The notes: a model not told the origin generated them from the letters alone. DNA of 64,000 nt from Nocardia caishijiensis NBRC 108228 (GCF_001612825.1 NZ_BDBE01000006.1:1-64000), one strand, 5' to 3'; numbered from the stretch's first letter, positions 1 through 8,864 are shown. Program-made: numbers and translations.

Positions 1-180
1 AGTGCGGTGGGTGGCGGACTTAGGTGGTGCCGCTTTGGTTGGGAGTGCGGTAGGTGGCGGACTCGAGTGGTTCGGGGTGGCTGGGAGTGCGGTAGGTGGC
101 CGACTCGAGTAGTGCCATGTGGCTGGGAGTGCGGTAGGTGGCGGACTCGAGTGGTGCTGGTCGGGTGGGCTGGGGGTTCG
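1..180. repeat. 42-bp tandem repeat, about four copies
   Basis: Four imperfect head-to-tail copies of a unit of about 42 bp, each starting near GAGTGCGGTAGGTGGC and carrying GGACTCGAGTGGT-like sequence. Copies begin near 1, 43, 85 and 127, and the last is a few bases longer. The first copy is the most diverged and is cut by the window edge, so the array may continue upstream. It lies before the EspI-like gene and has no convincing reading frame of its own. Confidence 0.8.
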
Positions 181-290
181 GCCTACCTGCCAGTACGCCG
201 GGACCTCACGTAGGGCGGGCCCGTGTTAGCGTTTTAGTGCACATTCAGGCCGACTTTCCTGCTCGAGTCGATCGAGCAAGTGGGGGAACT

Positions 291-2084
291 GTGACCGACA
301 ACGACCATAATCCGACCTCTCCGCCCTGGCTGCAGAGTCCGTCGGCAGATACGGCCGACGCTGCGTCCGGTCCCTCCGGGGTGCAGACGGTGCGCGACGA
401 CGAGAACGAGTCCGTCGACGCCGCTGCCGAACCGGCCGCTGAGAGCGCCGACAAGCCTGCCGTCGAACAGCCGCCCGCCGAGGCGGAGGTCGATATCGCC
501 GAGCAGACGGTGTTCCAGCCGGGCGGGTTCGTGCCGGGGCCGTTCGCGCAGAACAACTTTCCGGCGCCCGACGCGTATCAGAGCGGCGGTGCGCATCCGG
601 TGGCGAACGCGCCGGAGCAGCAGCCGTGGCCTGGTCAGCCGGGTCAGTCTCCGGCGGGTGAGCAGCCGTATTCTGGTGCGGCGCCGCAACATTCGGGTCA
701 AGATCCACAGGGCGGGTTCGATCCGCAACAGCTCGCCGGGCAGCCGCAGTTCCCGGGCCAAGAGCCGGTGGCGCCCCAGGGGCCGCAGTCGGAGCCGATC
801 TACAGCTGGGCACCGCCGCCTCCGCCGATGTACCAGCCGCCGATGCAGGGCGGGATGCCAGGACCGCCGCCGGGTGAGTTCGGCCAGCCGGGTCAGCTTC
901 CCTCGGGTGAGTTCGCGCAACCGGGACAGATGCAGCCGGGCCAGCCACAGCCTGGTCCGCAGCCGGGTGAGTTCGGTGCGCAGCAGCAGGGGCAATTCGC
1001 TCCGCCGATGGGTGCGCCTGGTCAGCAGTGGGGCGCACCGCAGCAGCAGCCGTTCCAGCCGCAGCACATGACGCAGCCGGGGCAGCCGGGTCATTCGGTC
1101 AACGACCTGAATCTGCTGAAGCGGGCGCGAAAGTCGCCGCGCAGCGGGTGGCGCAAGGCTGTGCACAAGGTGTCCGGCGGTGTCATCAACCCGGGTGAGT
1201 CGGCGGCCGATGTCGTGCACCGCGACCTGGTCGAGCGGGTGAACCAGCCGGTGCGCGGCGATTACCGGATCGCGATCCTGTCGCTCAAGGGCGGTGTCGG
1301 CAAGACGACGACCACCGTCGGCCTCGGTTCCACCTTCGCGTCCCAGCGCGGCGACCGCGTCATCGCCATCGACGCCAACCCCGACCTGGGCACCCTCGCC
1401 CACCGGGTGCCGCGCCAGACCCGGTCGACGGTGCGCAACCTGCTCGAGGACCAGAGCATCACCCGCTACTCGGATGTGCGCGCGCACACCTCGCAGGCGC
1501 CGAGCCGCCTGGAAGTGCTGGCGTCCGAGCAGGATCCGGCCGTGTCGGAGGCGTTCAGCGAGGCCGATTACCGCAAGGCGATCGGCATTCTGCAGTCGTT
1601 CTACAACATCATCCTCACCGACTGCGGTACCGGCCTGATGCATTCGGCGATGGCCGGTGTGCTCGACATGGCGAGCTCGCTGGTGCTGGTCACCTCGCCC
1701 GCCATCGACGGCGCGCGCAGTGCCTCGGCGACGCTGGACTGGCTCGACCACCACGGCTACTCCAAGCTGGTCGAGCGCACGGTGGTCGTGGTGAACGCCT
1801 CGCGGCGCGGCGCCTCGACGGTCGACCTGGACCAGCTGCGCAAGCTGTTCCTCGACCGCACCCGCGCGGTGCAGGTTGTCCCATTCGACGACCACCTCGC
1901 CGAGGGCGCCGAAATCGATCTGGAACTGGTGAGCAAGCCGACCAGGCGCGCACTGCTGGAACTGGCCGCCATGGTGGCCGACGATTTCGGTTACCACGGT
2001 CAGCCGCAGTTCCAGCCGGGTATGCAGGCCCAGTTCCAGACCGGGCAGTTCCAGCCGGGTCAGTACCAGCAGGGCCAGTTCTGA
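291..2084 (+). CDS. EspI-like MinD/ParA-family ATPase with Pro/Gln-rich N-terminus
   Basis: The protein is 597 residues long from a GTG preceded by GGGGGA. An earlier in-frame ATG at 138 has no ribosome binding site and reads through the tandem repeat, so I rejected it. Residues about 75-280 are a low-complexity Pro/Gln/Gly region with many QPGQ repeats. A basic stretch containing GWRKAVHKVSGG then leads into a MinD/ParA P-loop domain whose Walker A, KGGVGKTTTT, lies near residue 333, followed by AIDANPDLGT. This is the layout of EspI (Rv3876) of the mycobacterial ESX-1 locus, a cytosolic ATPase implicated in controlling type VII secretion under ATP limitation. A mycosin gene lies 2 kb downstream. 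The family call is firm; the secretion role is inferred from architecture and neighbourhood. A plain chromosome-partition ParA is less likely because of the long Pro-rich arm. Confidence 0.8.
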   Translation: MTDNDHNPTSPPWLQSPSADTADAASGPSGVQTVRDDENESVDAAAEPAAESADKPAVEQPPAEAEVDIAEQTVFQPGGFVPGPFAQNNFPAPDAYQSGGAHPVANAPEQQPWPGQPGQSPAGEQPYSGAAPQHSGQDPQGGFDPQQLAGQPQFPGQEPVAPQGPQSEPIYSWAPPPPPMYQPPMQGGMPGPPPGEFGQPGQLPSGEFAQPGQMQPGQPQPGPQPGEFGAQQQGQFAPPMGAPGQQWGAPQQQPFQPQHMTQPGQPGHSVNDLNLLKRARKSPRSGWRKAVHKVSGGVINPGESAADVVHRDLVERVNQPVRGDYRIAILSLKGGVGKTTTTVGLGSTFASQRGDRVIAIDANPDLGTLAHRVPRQTRSTVRNLLEDQSITRYSDVRAHTSQAPSRLEVLASEQDPAVSEAFSEADYRKAIGILQSFYNIILTDCGTGLMHSAMAGVLDMASSLVLVTSPAIDGARSASATLDWLDHHGYSKLVERTVVVVNASRRGASTVDLDQLRKLFLDRTRAVQVVPFDDHLAEGAEIDLELVSKPTRRALLELAAMVADDFGYHGQPQFQPGMQAQFQTGQFQPGQYQQGQF

Positions 2085-2090
2085 GGTGAT

Positions 2091-2119
2091 CGACCGGCGT
2101 GGCCTCGCCACGTCGGTCG
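2091..2119. terminator. hairpin between convergent genes
   Basis: Thirteen-base arms (2091-2103 and 2107-2119) with one mismatch and a CTC loop, lying between the convergent EspI-like and LysR genes. There is no U-tract. It is a likely bidirectional terminator. Confidence 0.6.
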
Positions 2120-2134
2120 GAGGGGTCGACCGCC

Positions 2135-3034
2135 TCAGCGAGTCAGCACGTCCTCTGCGGCTGCCTCGAAGGCGGCGAGCACCGTGGCGATCGCCGGGCG
2201 GCGGTGCGCCTGCGGCCGGGTGACGATCTCGTAGACCCGCGCGGCCCGCACGCCGTCGAGCCGCAGCACCGTCAGGTCCGGGTGGGCGACGGCGAAGCGT
2301 GGCATCAGCGCGACGCCGTATCCGGAGGCGACCAGCGTCTCGATCACCCGGAACTCGTTGAGCCGCTGGGCGATCCTCGGCCGCACCCCGGTGACGGTGG
2401 CGATCGACTCGAGCACGTCGTCGACCGGAAAACCGCCGCGCACACTCACCCAGGTCTCGTCGGCCAACTCCTCAGGCCGCACCGAATCACGGTTCGCCAG
2501 TGGGTGATCCGCCGCGACGACCACATCGATCGGTTCGCGCATGAGTACCCGCGCGGCCAGTCGCGGACCGGCCAACGAGGGTGCGCGTTCGTCGCGATGG
2601 GTGAGCACGATGTCATAGTCGGCGAGCAGCTTCCACGCCTCGCTCGGTGGCAGATCCTCGTCGCCCGCGACGAGCTCCACACCACTGTCGGTGAGCGCGG
2701 TGAGCACCGGCGGCAGCAGCAGAGCGGCGCCGGAGGGGAACGACGCCACCCGCACCTGGCCGCGCGGCGACCCGCGATAGTTGGCCATCTCGGCCACGGC
2801 CCGGTCCATGGCGGCGAGCACGTCGTCGGCGCGCAGCACGAGCGCCTGACCGGCGTCGGTGAGCCGCACCCGCCTGCCGTCCGGTTCGAGCAGGGCGACG
2901 CCCGCTTCCCTGGCAAGCACCTTCAATTGTTGCGACACCGCCGAGGGCGTCATCGACAACGCCTCGGCCACCGAGGCGACGGTGCCGCGCTCGGCGAGCT
3001 CCCGCAGGATCCGCAACCGATCGACGGAAAACAT
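2135..3034 (-). CDS. LysR-family transcriptional regulator
   Basis: The protein is 299 residues. The N-terminal winged helix-turn-helix spans about residues 3-60 (LAERGTVASVAEALSMTPSAVSQQL), followed by a LysR substrate-binding domain that contains a GYGVALMPRF segment near residue 235. The gene is divergent from the EamA transporter gene, with a 63-bp AT-rich spacer holding an inverted repeat directly beside the LysR start. This arrangement is typical of a LysR regulator that controls itself and the adjacent exporter. The effector is unknown. The pair interrupts the two type VII secretion genes at 291 and 4109. Confidence 0.9.
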   Translation of the reverse strand: MFSVDRLRILRELAERGTVASVAEALSMTPSAVSQQLKVLAREAGVALLEPDGRRVRLTDAGQALVLRADDVLAAMDRAVAEMANYRGSPRGQVRVASFPSGAALLLPPVLTALTDSGVELVAGDEDLPPSEAWKLLADYDIVLTHRDERAPSLAGPRLAARVLMREPIDVVVAADHPLANRDSVRPEELADETWVSVRGGFPVDDVLESIATVTGVRPRIAQRLNEFRVIETLVASGYGVALMPRFAVAHPDLTVLRLDGVRAARVYEIVTRPQAHRRPAIATVLAAFEAAAEDVLTR

Positions 3035-3035
3035 G

Positions 3036-3049
3036 AAGTAAATCTACTT
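3036..3049. promoter_or_regulatory. LysR operator candidate
   Basis: AAGTA-AATC-TACTT is a perfect inverted repeat with 5-bp arms in the AT-rich spacer, two bases from the LysR start codon. Its size and position suit a LysR autoregulatory half-site pair that also serves the divergent eamA gene. Confidence 0.5.
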
Positions 3050-3097
3050 TATTCGTCCATTTTAATTCGATTGTCCTGATGATTAGCGGACCGCACG

Positions 3098-4075
3098 ATG
3101 GACCACGTGACCACCCGCGACCGCCTGTTCGGCCTGACCGTCGTCGTCCTGTGGGGCCTGAACTTCCTGGCCATCCGCATCGGCCTCGACCACTTTCCAC
3201 CGCTGTTCTTCGCCGCGCTCCGCTTCGCCGTCATCGCGGTGCCGGTGCTCGTGTTCATTCCGCGCCCGGCCGTGCCGGTGCGCTGGTTGCTGCTCTACGG
3301 CGCCGGTTTCGGCATCGCGCAGTTCGCGTTCCTGTTCACCGCCATGCGCCTCGGCATGCCGACCGGCCTCGCCTCGCTGGTGTTGCAGTCCTCGGCGCCG
3401 TTCACCGTGGTGCTCGGTGCGGTGCTGCTGCGCGAACGGTTGCGGCCGGTTCAGATCGCGGGCCTGGCGGTCGCCGTGCTCGGGATGACGATCATCGGCG
3501 CCGACCGCCTGGCCCATGCCACGCTGCTGCCGGTGCTGCTCACCCTCGCGGGTGGTCTCGGCTGGGCCTTCGGCAATATCGGTGCCCGCAAGGCCGGTGC
3601 CGACTCCCCCGGTTTCGACCCTCTGCATCTCACGCTGTGGATGTCGGTGGTTCCGGTGCTGCCGTTGCTCGCCCTGTCGATGGCCGTCGAGGGCCCGGCC
3701 TCCGGTTTCGCCGCGCTCGGCTCCGCCTTCGCCACCGAAACCGGGCCGCCCGCGCTGATCGCCGTCGCCTACATCGCCGTCCTGGCCACGGTTTGCGGCT
3801 CGGGCCTGTGGACGTACCTGATGAGCCGCTACCCGGCGGGCACCGTCGCACCGCTGTCACTGCTGGTGCCGGTCGTCGGTATCGCGGCGGCCTGGCTGGT
3901 GCTGGACGAACAACCCACGGCCACAGCACTTCTCGGTGGAGTGATCGTCATCGGCGGCGCCTTCGCGGCGACCACCGCACCGGCCCGCAGGCGCACGGCC
4001 ACCCACGATGCGCACCGCGGCGCCGCGGACATCAGCGACGCGCACGACGAGGTCGTGGCGCACCCGCGACGATGA
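3098..4075 (+). CDS. EamA/DMT-family transporter
   Basis: A 325-residue inner-membrane protein with about ten hydrophobic helices arranged as two EamA repeats. An opening WGLNFLAIRIGL segment and a later AWLVLDEQPTATALLGGVIV segment are typical of drug/metabolite exporters of the RhaT/EamA group. The ATG at 3098 has only a weak ribosome site; a GTG at 3107 is an alternative start. The last 35 or so residues are hydrophilic. It is divergently paired with the LysR regulator, which probably controls it. The substrate cannot be told from sequence; small metabolites or amino acids are usual for the family. Confidence 0.88.
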   Translation: MDHVTTRDRLFGLTVVVLWGLNFLAIRIGLDHFPPLFFAALRFAVIAVPVLVFIPRPAVPVRWLLLYGAGFGIAQFAFLFTAMRLGMPTGLASLVLQSSAPFTVVLGAVLLRERLRPVQIAGLAVAVLGMTIIGADRLAHATLLPVLLTLAGGLGWAFGNIGARKAGADSPGFDPLHLTLWMSVVPVLPLLALSMAVEGPASGFAALGSAFATETGPPALIAVAYIAVLATVCGSGLWTYLMSRYPAGTVAPLSLLVPVVGIAAAWLVLDEQPTATALLGGVIVIGGAFAATTAPARRRTATHDAHRGAADISDAHDEVVAHPRR

Positions 4076-4108
4076 CCGGCCGCACCGACGACATCAGCGC
4101 TCGCGCCG

Positions 4109-5548
4109 TCAGTCCTCTCGACGCCCGCCGAGCGCGCGCACAATCGGGAACGACGCCAGATAGCCGAGCACACACAGCACGACAACGGCCGCGAGACCGA
4201 TCAGCGCCACGTTCCGCGCGGTGTTGTCCGGCGCGGGCGCGGTCGGCGGCACGGCCAGCTGCACCTGCCGCCCCTCGGCGCTGGACGGCTTCTTCACCAG
4301 CGGCGTCGTGGTGTCCACGTCGTGGGTGAGCGCGGCGACGGCGTCGATGGTGCCGAACCCGCCGTACGGATTCCAGCCCTCCGGGGTGGAGTGGGTGGTC
4401 GCCTGGATGCGGTGGATCACCTGGGCGGCCGTCAGGTGCGGGAACCGGGCCCGCACCAGTGCCGCCACCCCGGCGACATACGGTGCGGCGAACGAGGTGC
4501 CCGCGATATTGCTGTCGCCCTGACTGGTGACGGTCGCGTACGCGAGCCCACCGCTGTTGGGATCCAACGACACGATCTGCTCACCGGGCGCCGACACCCC
4601 GACCCACGGGCCGGGCACGGTGAACGCCGACGGCTGCCCGTTGAGGTCGACCGAGCCGACCGACAGCACGTACTCGTCGTACCAGGCGGGGGTCACGGCG
4701 GTGGCCAGCGAATCCCACGGGTCGGCACCGGGTTTGAGCGGGTTGATCCCGGGATTGCCGGTGCAGGCCTTGTTGTCGCTGTTCCCGGCCGAGGCGACGA
4801 TCACCGCGTCCTTCACCGTCGCCGCGTACGCGACGGCCGCGCCGAGTTTGCGGTCGTTCATCGTGGGTGAGCCGCACGCGACTTCGGAGATGTTGATGAC
4901 GGTCGCGCCCATGTTGGCCGCGTGCACCACGGCCTCCGACAGGCTGGACACGTTGCCGACGCCGCCGCCGTTCTTGGGGTCGTTGGGGTCGACCTCGCGA
5001 CCCTTGGGCCGGTACGCGCTGGAGGACTGCCTGATCCCGATGATCTGCGCGTCCGGCGCGACTCCGGAGAAGCCGTCGGTCGAGGACGGTTGACCGGCGA
5101 TGATGCCCGCCACGAAGGTGCCGTGCGCGTCGCAGTCGACGGTGCCGTCGCTGTCGGCGACGTAGTCACCGCCGCCGATGATGTTCGGGAGCCGGGGGTG
5201 CCGCGCGACGCCGGTGTCGATCACCGCGACGGTCTGCCCCGCGCCTCGGCTGAACTGCCAGGCCGGTTCGAGACCGAGGAATTTCTGGGCCGGTGGCGTG
5301 GAGGTGGACGGACTGGTCCGCGTGCTGGTGCACGGGTTCGCCGCCTCCACCTCGGTGTAGGGCTTGGGTGCGCCGTCGCCGGGCAAGGCCGACGCGTCGA
5401 TGGCGGGCGGCTTGGCCGCGGCGGCGGTCGGCGTGCCGATGCTCACCGAACAGCCGACTATCCCCGCGACGAGAACAACCCGTGTGACTACGTTGTGCGC
5501 CCGCCGGCGCCCCCACCAATTCCCACGCACTGCGGCATTGTCGCACAT
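4109..5548 (-). CDS. mycP: Mycosin (MycP), membrane-anchored type VII secretion serine protease
   Basis: The protein is 479 residues from the ATG at 5548; upstream in-frame ATGs at 5629 and 5665 are possible. A charged start plus hydrophobic stretch (VVTRVVLVAGIVGCSVSIG) forms a signal sequence. The subtilisin triad is intact: Asp111 in DTGV, His142 in DAHGTFVAGI and Ser352 in GTSFAAP, with the oxyanion Asn256 in ASAGN. The C-terminus has one membrane helix followed by a short basic tail. This is the full architecture of mycosins, which are essential periplasmic-side components of ESX secretion systems and in ESX-1 cleave EspB. The EspI-like ATPase at 291 supports an ESX locus extending left of the window, but no Ecc component is visible here. 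The assignment to one particular ESX system is unresolved. Confidence 0.9.
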   Translation of the reverse strand: MCDNAAVRGNWWGRRRAHNVVTRVVLVAGIVGCSVSIGTPTAAAAKPPAIDASALPGDGAPKPYTEVEAANPCTSTRTSPSTSTPPAQKFLGLEPAWQFSRGAGQTVAVIDTGVARHPRLPNIIGGGDYVADSDGTVDCDAHGTFVAGIIAGQPSSTDGFSGVAPDAQIIGIRQSSSAYRPKGREVDPNDPKNGGGVGNVSSLSEAVVHAANMGATVINISEVACGSPTMNDRKLGAAVAYAATVKDAVIVASAGNSDNKACTGNPGINPLKPGADPWDSLATAVTPAWYDEYVLSVGSVDLNGQPSAFTVPGPWVGVSAPGEQIVSLDPNSGGLAYATVTSQGDSNIAGTSFAAPYVAGVAALVRARFPHLTAAQVIHRIQATTHSTPEGWNPYGGFGTIDAVAALTHDVDTTTPLVKKPSSAEGRQVQLAVPPTAPAPDNTARNVALIGLAAVVVLCVLGYLASFPIVRALGGRRED

Positions 5549-5748
5549 CCGCCGCCCACCCGGTTCGCCGGTGAACGGCCGGACCCGATTGCCGAATCGC
5601 CGTCGCGACCGGCGGGTGGTCGCTAGCATGTGACCGGTCGGTTTCGAGCTCGGCGAACTGCGCACAGGTCGATATAGCCAGGTCTTCGCCGCGCTCTAGA
5701 GTGGTGGCAAATAGCAGGCAATACTCGAGCAAGGCAGCTGAACAGCGT

Positions 5749-7491
5749 ATGGCGGAACAGCGGTGGTCCGTATCGCGCAGAAACTTTCTGCACGGCACGG
5801 TCGCAGCGGGGGTGGTAGCGGCGGGGGCCGTGACAGGAGTGCCCGCGAAGGCCGCTCCACCCGGACGCCGGGTCGCGGTGCTCGGCGGTGGTGTGGCCGG
5901 GTTGACGGCGGCCCACGAGCTCGCCGAACGCGGCTTCGAGGTGACCGTCTACGAGGCACGCGCGCTCGGCGGCAAGGCCCGCAGCATCCCGGTCGCGGGC
6001 ACCGGCCGCGACGGCCGTCCCGACCTGCCCGGCGAGCACGGCTTCCGCTTCTTCCCCGGCTTCTACCGAAACCTCCCCGACACCATGCGTCGAATTCCGT
6101 TGCACGGCAACGCCGATGGCGTGTGGAACAACCTGATCGCCGTTCCCGAGGCGCGCTTCTCCCGGCGCGGTGGCGACGACATCTCGCTCGCCCTTCCTGG
6201 CTCGGGCCTGCCGGTGACCACCGCCGACGCGGTCAGGGAAACGCTCACCGCCTCGATCACCACCACCTCGCGCATGCCCCCCGAGGAGGCCGCGTACTTC
6301 GCCAACCGGCTGCTGGTGTTCAACAGCAGCTGCCAGGCCCGTCGGTTCGGGCAGTGGGAGCACACCTCCTGGCGCGACTTCGTGCAGGGGCACCGGCGTT
6401 CCCGGGAGTTCCGTGCCATCGTGGCCCGCACGCTCACCAGCATCATGGTCGCCGCCAAGGAAGACCTGGCCAGCACGCGAACCATCGGCAGCATGGGTGA
6501 GCAGTTCCTCGGCAATCCCCTCGGCATCGGCAACGACGGCGGCCTGGACCGGGTGCTCAACAACGCAACCAACACCGCCTGGATCGACCCGTGGGTGGCG
6601 CATCTGCGCGGGCTCGGTGTGCGTTTCGAGCTCGGGGCGCGGGTGACGGAACTCGTGGTGCGTGATCGGCGCATCGGGGCCGCACGGGTCACCGGGGTCG
6701 GCGAGGTCGAGGCCGACTACTTCGTGGTCGCCATGCCGGTCGAACACGCGCGGACCCTGTGGTCAGCCGATGTGCTCGAGCTGGCGCCGCAGTACGCGGC
6801 GATGGACCGGTTGCACGTCGACTGGATGAACGGCATGCAGCTCTACTTCCTTACGCCGCTGCGCATTTCGCGTGGTCACGCGGCATATGTGGATTCACCG
6901 TGGTCGCTCACGTCGATCAGTCAGAACCAGCTGTGGACGCGCAAGCTCGCCACCTTCGGCGACGGTTCGGTGGCCGACTGTCTTTCGGTCGACATCTCCG
7001 ACTGGCACACCCCCGGCGTCCGCTACGGCAAACCGGCCGTCGAGTGCACGCACGAGGAGATCTTCCGCGAGGTGTGGGCCCAGTTGAGCGAGCATCTCAA
7101 CGACCGTGAACAGTTGTTGCGCCCCGCCGACCTGCATTCGTGGTTCCTCGATCCGGGAATCACCTGGCAGGGCGGCCGCAACGCCAACGCCGACCCGCTG
7201 CTCATCAACACCGCCGGTTCCTGGGACCACCGCCCCGAACCGCACGGGCCGATCGAAAACCTGTTCCTCGCGGGCGATTACGTACGCACCGATGTGGACC
7301 TGGCGACGATGGAGGGGGCGAACGAGTCGGCTCGCACGGCGGTGAACGCCCTGCTCGACGTGGCCGGTTCGGCGGCGCCGCGCTGCGAACTGTTCCGGCT
7401 CAGCCGCACGCCCGGCCTCGAGCCGTTGCGTGTACTCGACGCCGACCGCTACGCAAAGGGCCTGCCCAACCTGTTCGACGTGCCGCTATGA
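5749..7491 (+). CDS. Tat-exported FAD-dependent amine-oxidase/phytoene-desaturase-like oxidoreductase
   Basis: The protein is 580 residues from the ATG at 5749. A GTG at 5701 would add 16 residues but displace the signal peptide. The N-terminus is a clear twin-arginine signal (SRRNFLHG, then a long Ala/Val/Gly stretch ending near PAKA), so a folded flavoprotein is probably exported. Residues about 40-75 form a Rossmann dinucleotide site (GGGVAGLTAAHELAERG, then VTVYEA). A FLAGDYVRTDVDLATMEGAN motif near the C-terminus completes FAD binding, as in carotenoid desaturases and hydroxysqualene-type amine oxidases. Substrate unknown. No carotenoid or hopanoid genes are adjacent. A possible -10 box (TAGAGT) lies near 5697, giving a short leader. 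Confidence 0.8.
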   Translation: MAEQRWSVSRRNFLHGTVAAGVVAAGAVTGVPAKAAPPGRRVAVLGGGVAGLTAAHELAERGFEVTVYEARALGGKARSIPVAGTGRDGRPDLPGEHGFRFFPGFYRNLPDTMRRIPLHGNADGVWNNLIAVPEARFSRRGGDDISLALPGSGLPVTTADAVRETLTASITTTSRMPPEEAAYFANRLLVFNSSCQARRFGQWEHTSWRDFVQGHRRSREFRAIVARTLTSIMVAAKEDLASTRTIGSMGEQFLGNPLGIGNDGGLDRVLNNATNTAWIDPWVAHLRGLGVRFELGARVTELVVRDRRIGAARVTGVGEVEADYFVVAMPVEHARTLWSADVLELAPQYAAMDRLHVDWMNGMQLYFLTPLRISRGHAAYVDSPWSLTSISQNQLWTRKLATFGDGSVADCLSVDISDWHTPGVRYGKPAVECTHEEIFREVWAQLSEHLNDREQLLRPADLHSWFLDPGITWQGGRNANADPLLINTAGSWDHRPEPHGPIENLFLAGDYVRTDVDLATMEGANESARTAVNALLDVAGSAAPRCELFRLSRTPGLEPLRVLDADRYAKGLPNLFDVPL

Positions 7492-7546
7492 ACAGCGGTG
7501 GACGCAGCTCACACCCGCCCGAAAGTCGGCCGTAACACCACGCACA

Positions 7547-7552
7547 TAGACT
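7547..7552 (+). promoter_or_regulatory. -10 box of leaderless murT
   Basis: TAGACT ends 6 nt before the GTG start codon at 7559. No Shine-Dalgarno sequence is present, so murT is probably transcribed as a leaderless mRNA. Confidence 0.6.
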
Positions 7553-7558
7553 CGCGTC

Positions 7559-8794
7559 GTGGCAGACATCTCGGTGCGTGGGCGCCTGGCCCTGCGAGCG
7601 GCGGCGGCAGCGTCGTGGGCTTCGCAGAAGGCGGGCCGCGGTAAGGGTTCGATGATCGGCGGCCTGATCGCGCTGAAAATCGATCCGACGATCATGACCC
7701 AGCTCGGGCGCGACCGCCGGACGGTGCTCATCACCGGCACCAACGGCAAATCGACGACCACCCGGATGACGACCGCCGCGCTCGGCAGCCTCGGCCAGGT
7801 CGCCACCCAGGCCGACGGCGCGAATATGGACGCGGGCATCGTCGCGGCGCTCAGCCAGCACCCGGGGGTGCGGCTGGCCGCGATCGAGGTCGACGAGCTG
7901 CATCTGCCGCACGTGTGCGACGCGCTCGACCCCGCCGCCGTCGTCCTGCTGAATCTCAGCCGTGACCAGCTGGACCGGGTCGGCGAGATCAACATGATCG
8001 AACGCAAGCTGCGGGCCGGGCTGCAACGACACCCCGATGCGGTGGTGATCGCCAACTGTGACGACGTGCTCGTCGCCTCCATCGCCTACGACCACCCCAA
8101 TGTGGTGTGGGTCGCGGCGGGCAGCGGCTGGGCCGTCGATGCCACGAGCTGCCCACGCAGTGGCGAACCCATCGTCTGGGAGGGTGAGAACTGGCGTTCC
8201 ACGGGCGCCGATTTCCACCGCCCGCAACCGGATTGGTGGCTCGAGGGCGAGGACCTGTGCGGTCCCGAGGGCTTCCGCGCACCCCTGCACCTGGCCCTGC
8301 CCGGCCGGGCCAATCGCGGCAACGCGGCCCAGGCCGTCGCCGCCGCCGTCGCGCTCGGCGCCGACGCGACCAAGGCCACCGATGCCACCGGAACCGTCCG
8401 CGAGATCGCGGGCCGCTACCGCACCGTCACGGTCGGCGAGCACGACGCGCGACTGCTGCTGGCCAAGAATCCGGCGGGCTGGCAGGAGGCGCTGTCGATG
8501 ATCGAGCCGTCCTCGGCCGGGCTGGTGATCGCCGTGAACGGGCAGGTGCCCGACGGTGAGGACCTGTCGTGGCTGTGGGACGTGCGGTTCGAGCACTTCG
8601 AAGGGGTGCAGGTGGTCGCCTCCGGTGAGCGGGCCACCGACCTGGCCGTTCGCCTGACCTACGCCGGGGTGGAGCACACGCTGGTGCCTGATCCGGTGCG
8701 TGCCATCGCGTCGTGCCCCGCAGGGCATGTCGAGGTGCTGGCCAACTACACCGCGTTCCGCGATCTGAATCGTGATCTGGAGGCCAGGGCATGA
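7559..8794 (+). CDS. murT: Lipid II isoglutaminyl synthase, Mur ligase-like subunit MurT
   Basis: A 411-residue cytoplasmic subunit of the MurT-GatD complex, which amidates D-Glu at position 2 of the peptidoglycan stem peptide. The Mur-ligase P-loop is VLITGTNGKSTTT near residue 55. A DUF1727 C-terminal domain carries SWLWDVRFEHF, the stretch that holds the conserved catalytic Asp in the family. The zinc-ribbon insertion seen in MurT of Firmicutes appears degenerate: around residue 200 I see SCPRSGEPIVW followed by WRSTGADFHRPQ, with one cysteine where four would be expected. The GTG start at 7559 is leaderless. gatD follows after 70 nt that contain a short dispersed repeat. The arrangement matches Rv3712-Rv3713. 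Confidence 0.92.
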   Translation: MADISVRGRLALRAAAAASWASQKAGRGKGSMIGGLIALKIDPTIMTQLGRDRRTVLITGTNGKSTTTRMTTAALGSLGQVATQADGANMDAGIVAALSQHPGVRLAAIEVDELHLPHVCDALDPAAVVLLNLSRDQLDRVGEINMIERKLRAGLQRHPDAVVIANCDDVLVASIAYDHPNVVWVAAGSGWAVDATSCPRSGEPIVWEGENWRSTGADFHRPQPDWWLEGEDLCGPEGFRAPLHLALPGRANRGNAAQAVAAAVALGADATKATDATGTVREIAGRYRTVTVGEHDARLLLAKNPAGWQEALSMIEPSSAGLVIAVNGQVPDGEDLSWLWDVRFEHFEGVQVVASGERATDLAVRLTYAGVEHTLVPDPVRAIASCPAGHVEVLANYTAFRDLNRDLEARA

Positions 8795-8804
8795 TCGGTC
8801 AGCG

Positions 8805-8837
8805 CCCGGAGGAGGCAGCTTGCGTAACCACGCAGGG
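8805..8837 (-). repeat. 33-bp dispersed repeat, copy 1
   Basis: Thirty-three bases in the murT-gatD gap that recur in inverted orientation at 31700-31732 with one mismatch. The core TGCGT-AACC-ACGCA is a perfect small palindrome. Function unknown. Confidence 0.7.
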
Positions 8838-8864
8838 CGCCCGAGCATGCCGAGAGGAAACAGC

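Noticed and set aside
1..180. CRISPR array
   Set aside because: Copies are directly abutting at about 42 bp with no distinct spacers, so this is a tandem repeat.
234..2111. Long Arg/Leu-rich open frame opposite the EspI-like gene
   Set aside because: It is the reverse of a Pro/Gln-rich region in high-G+C DNA, has no ribosome site and no recognisable domain.
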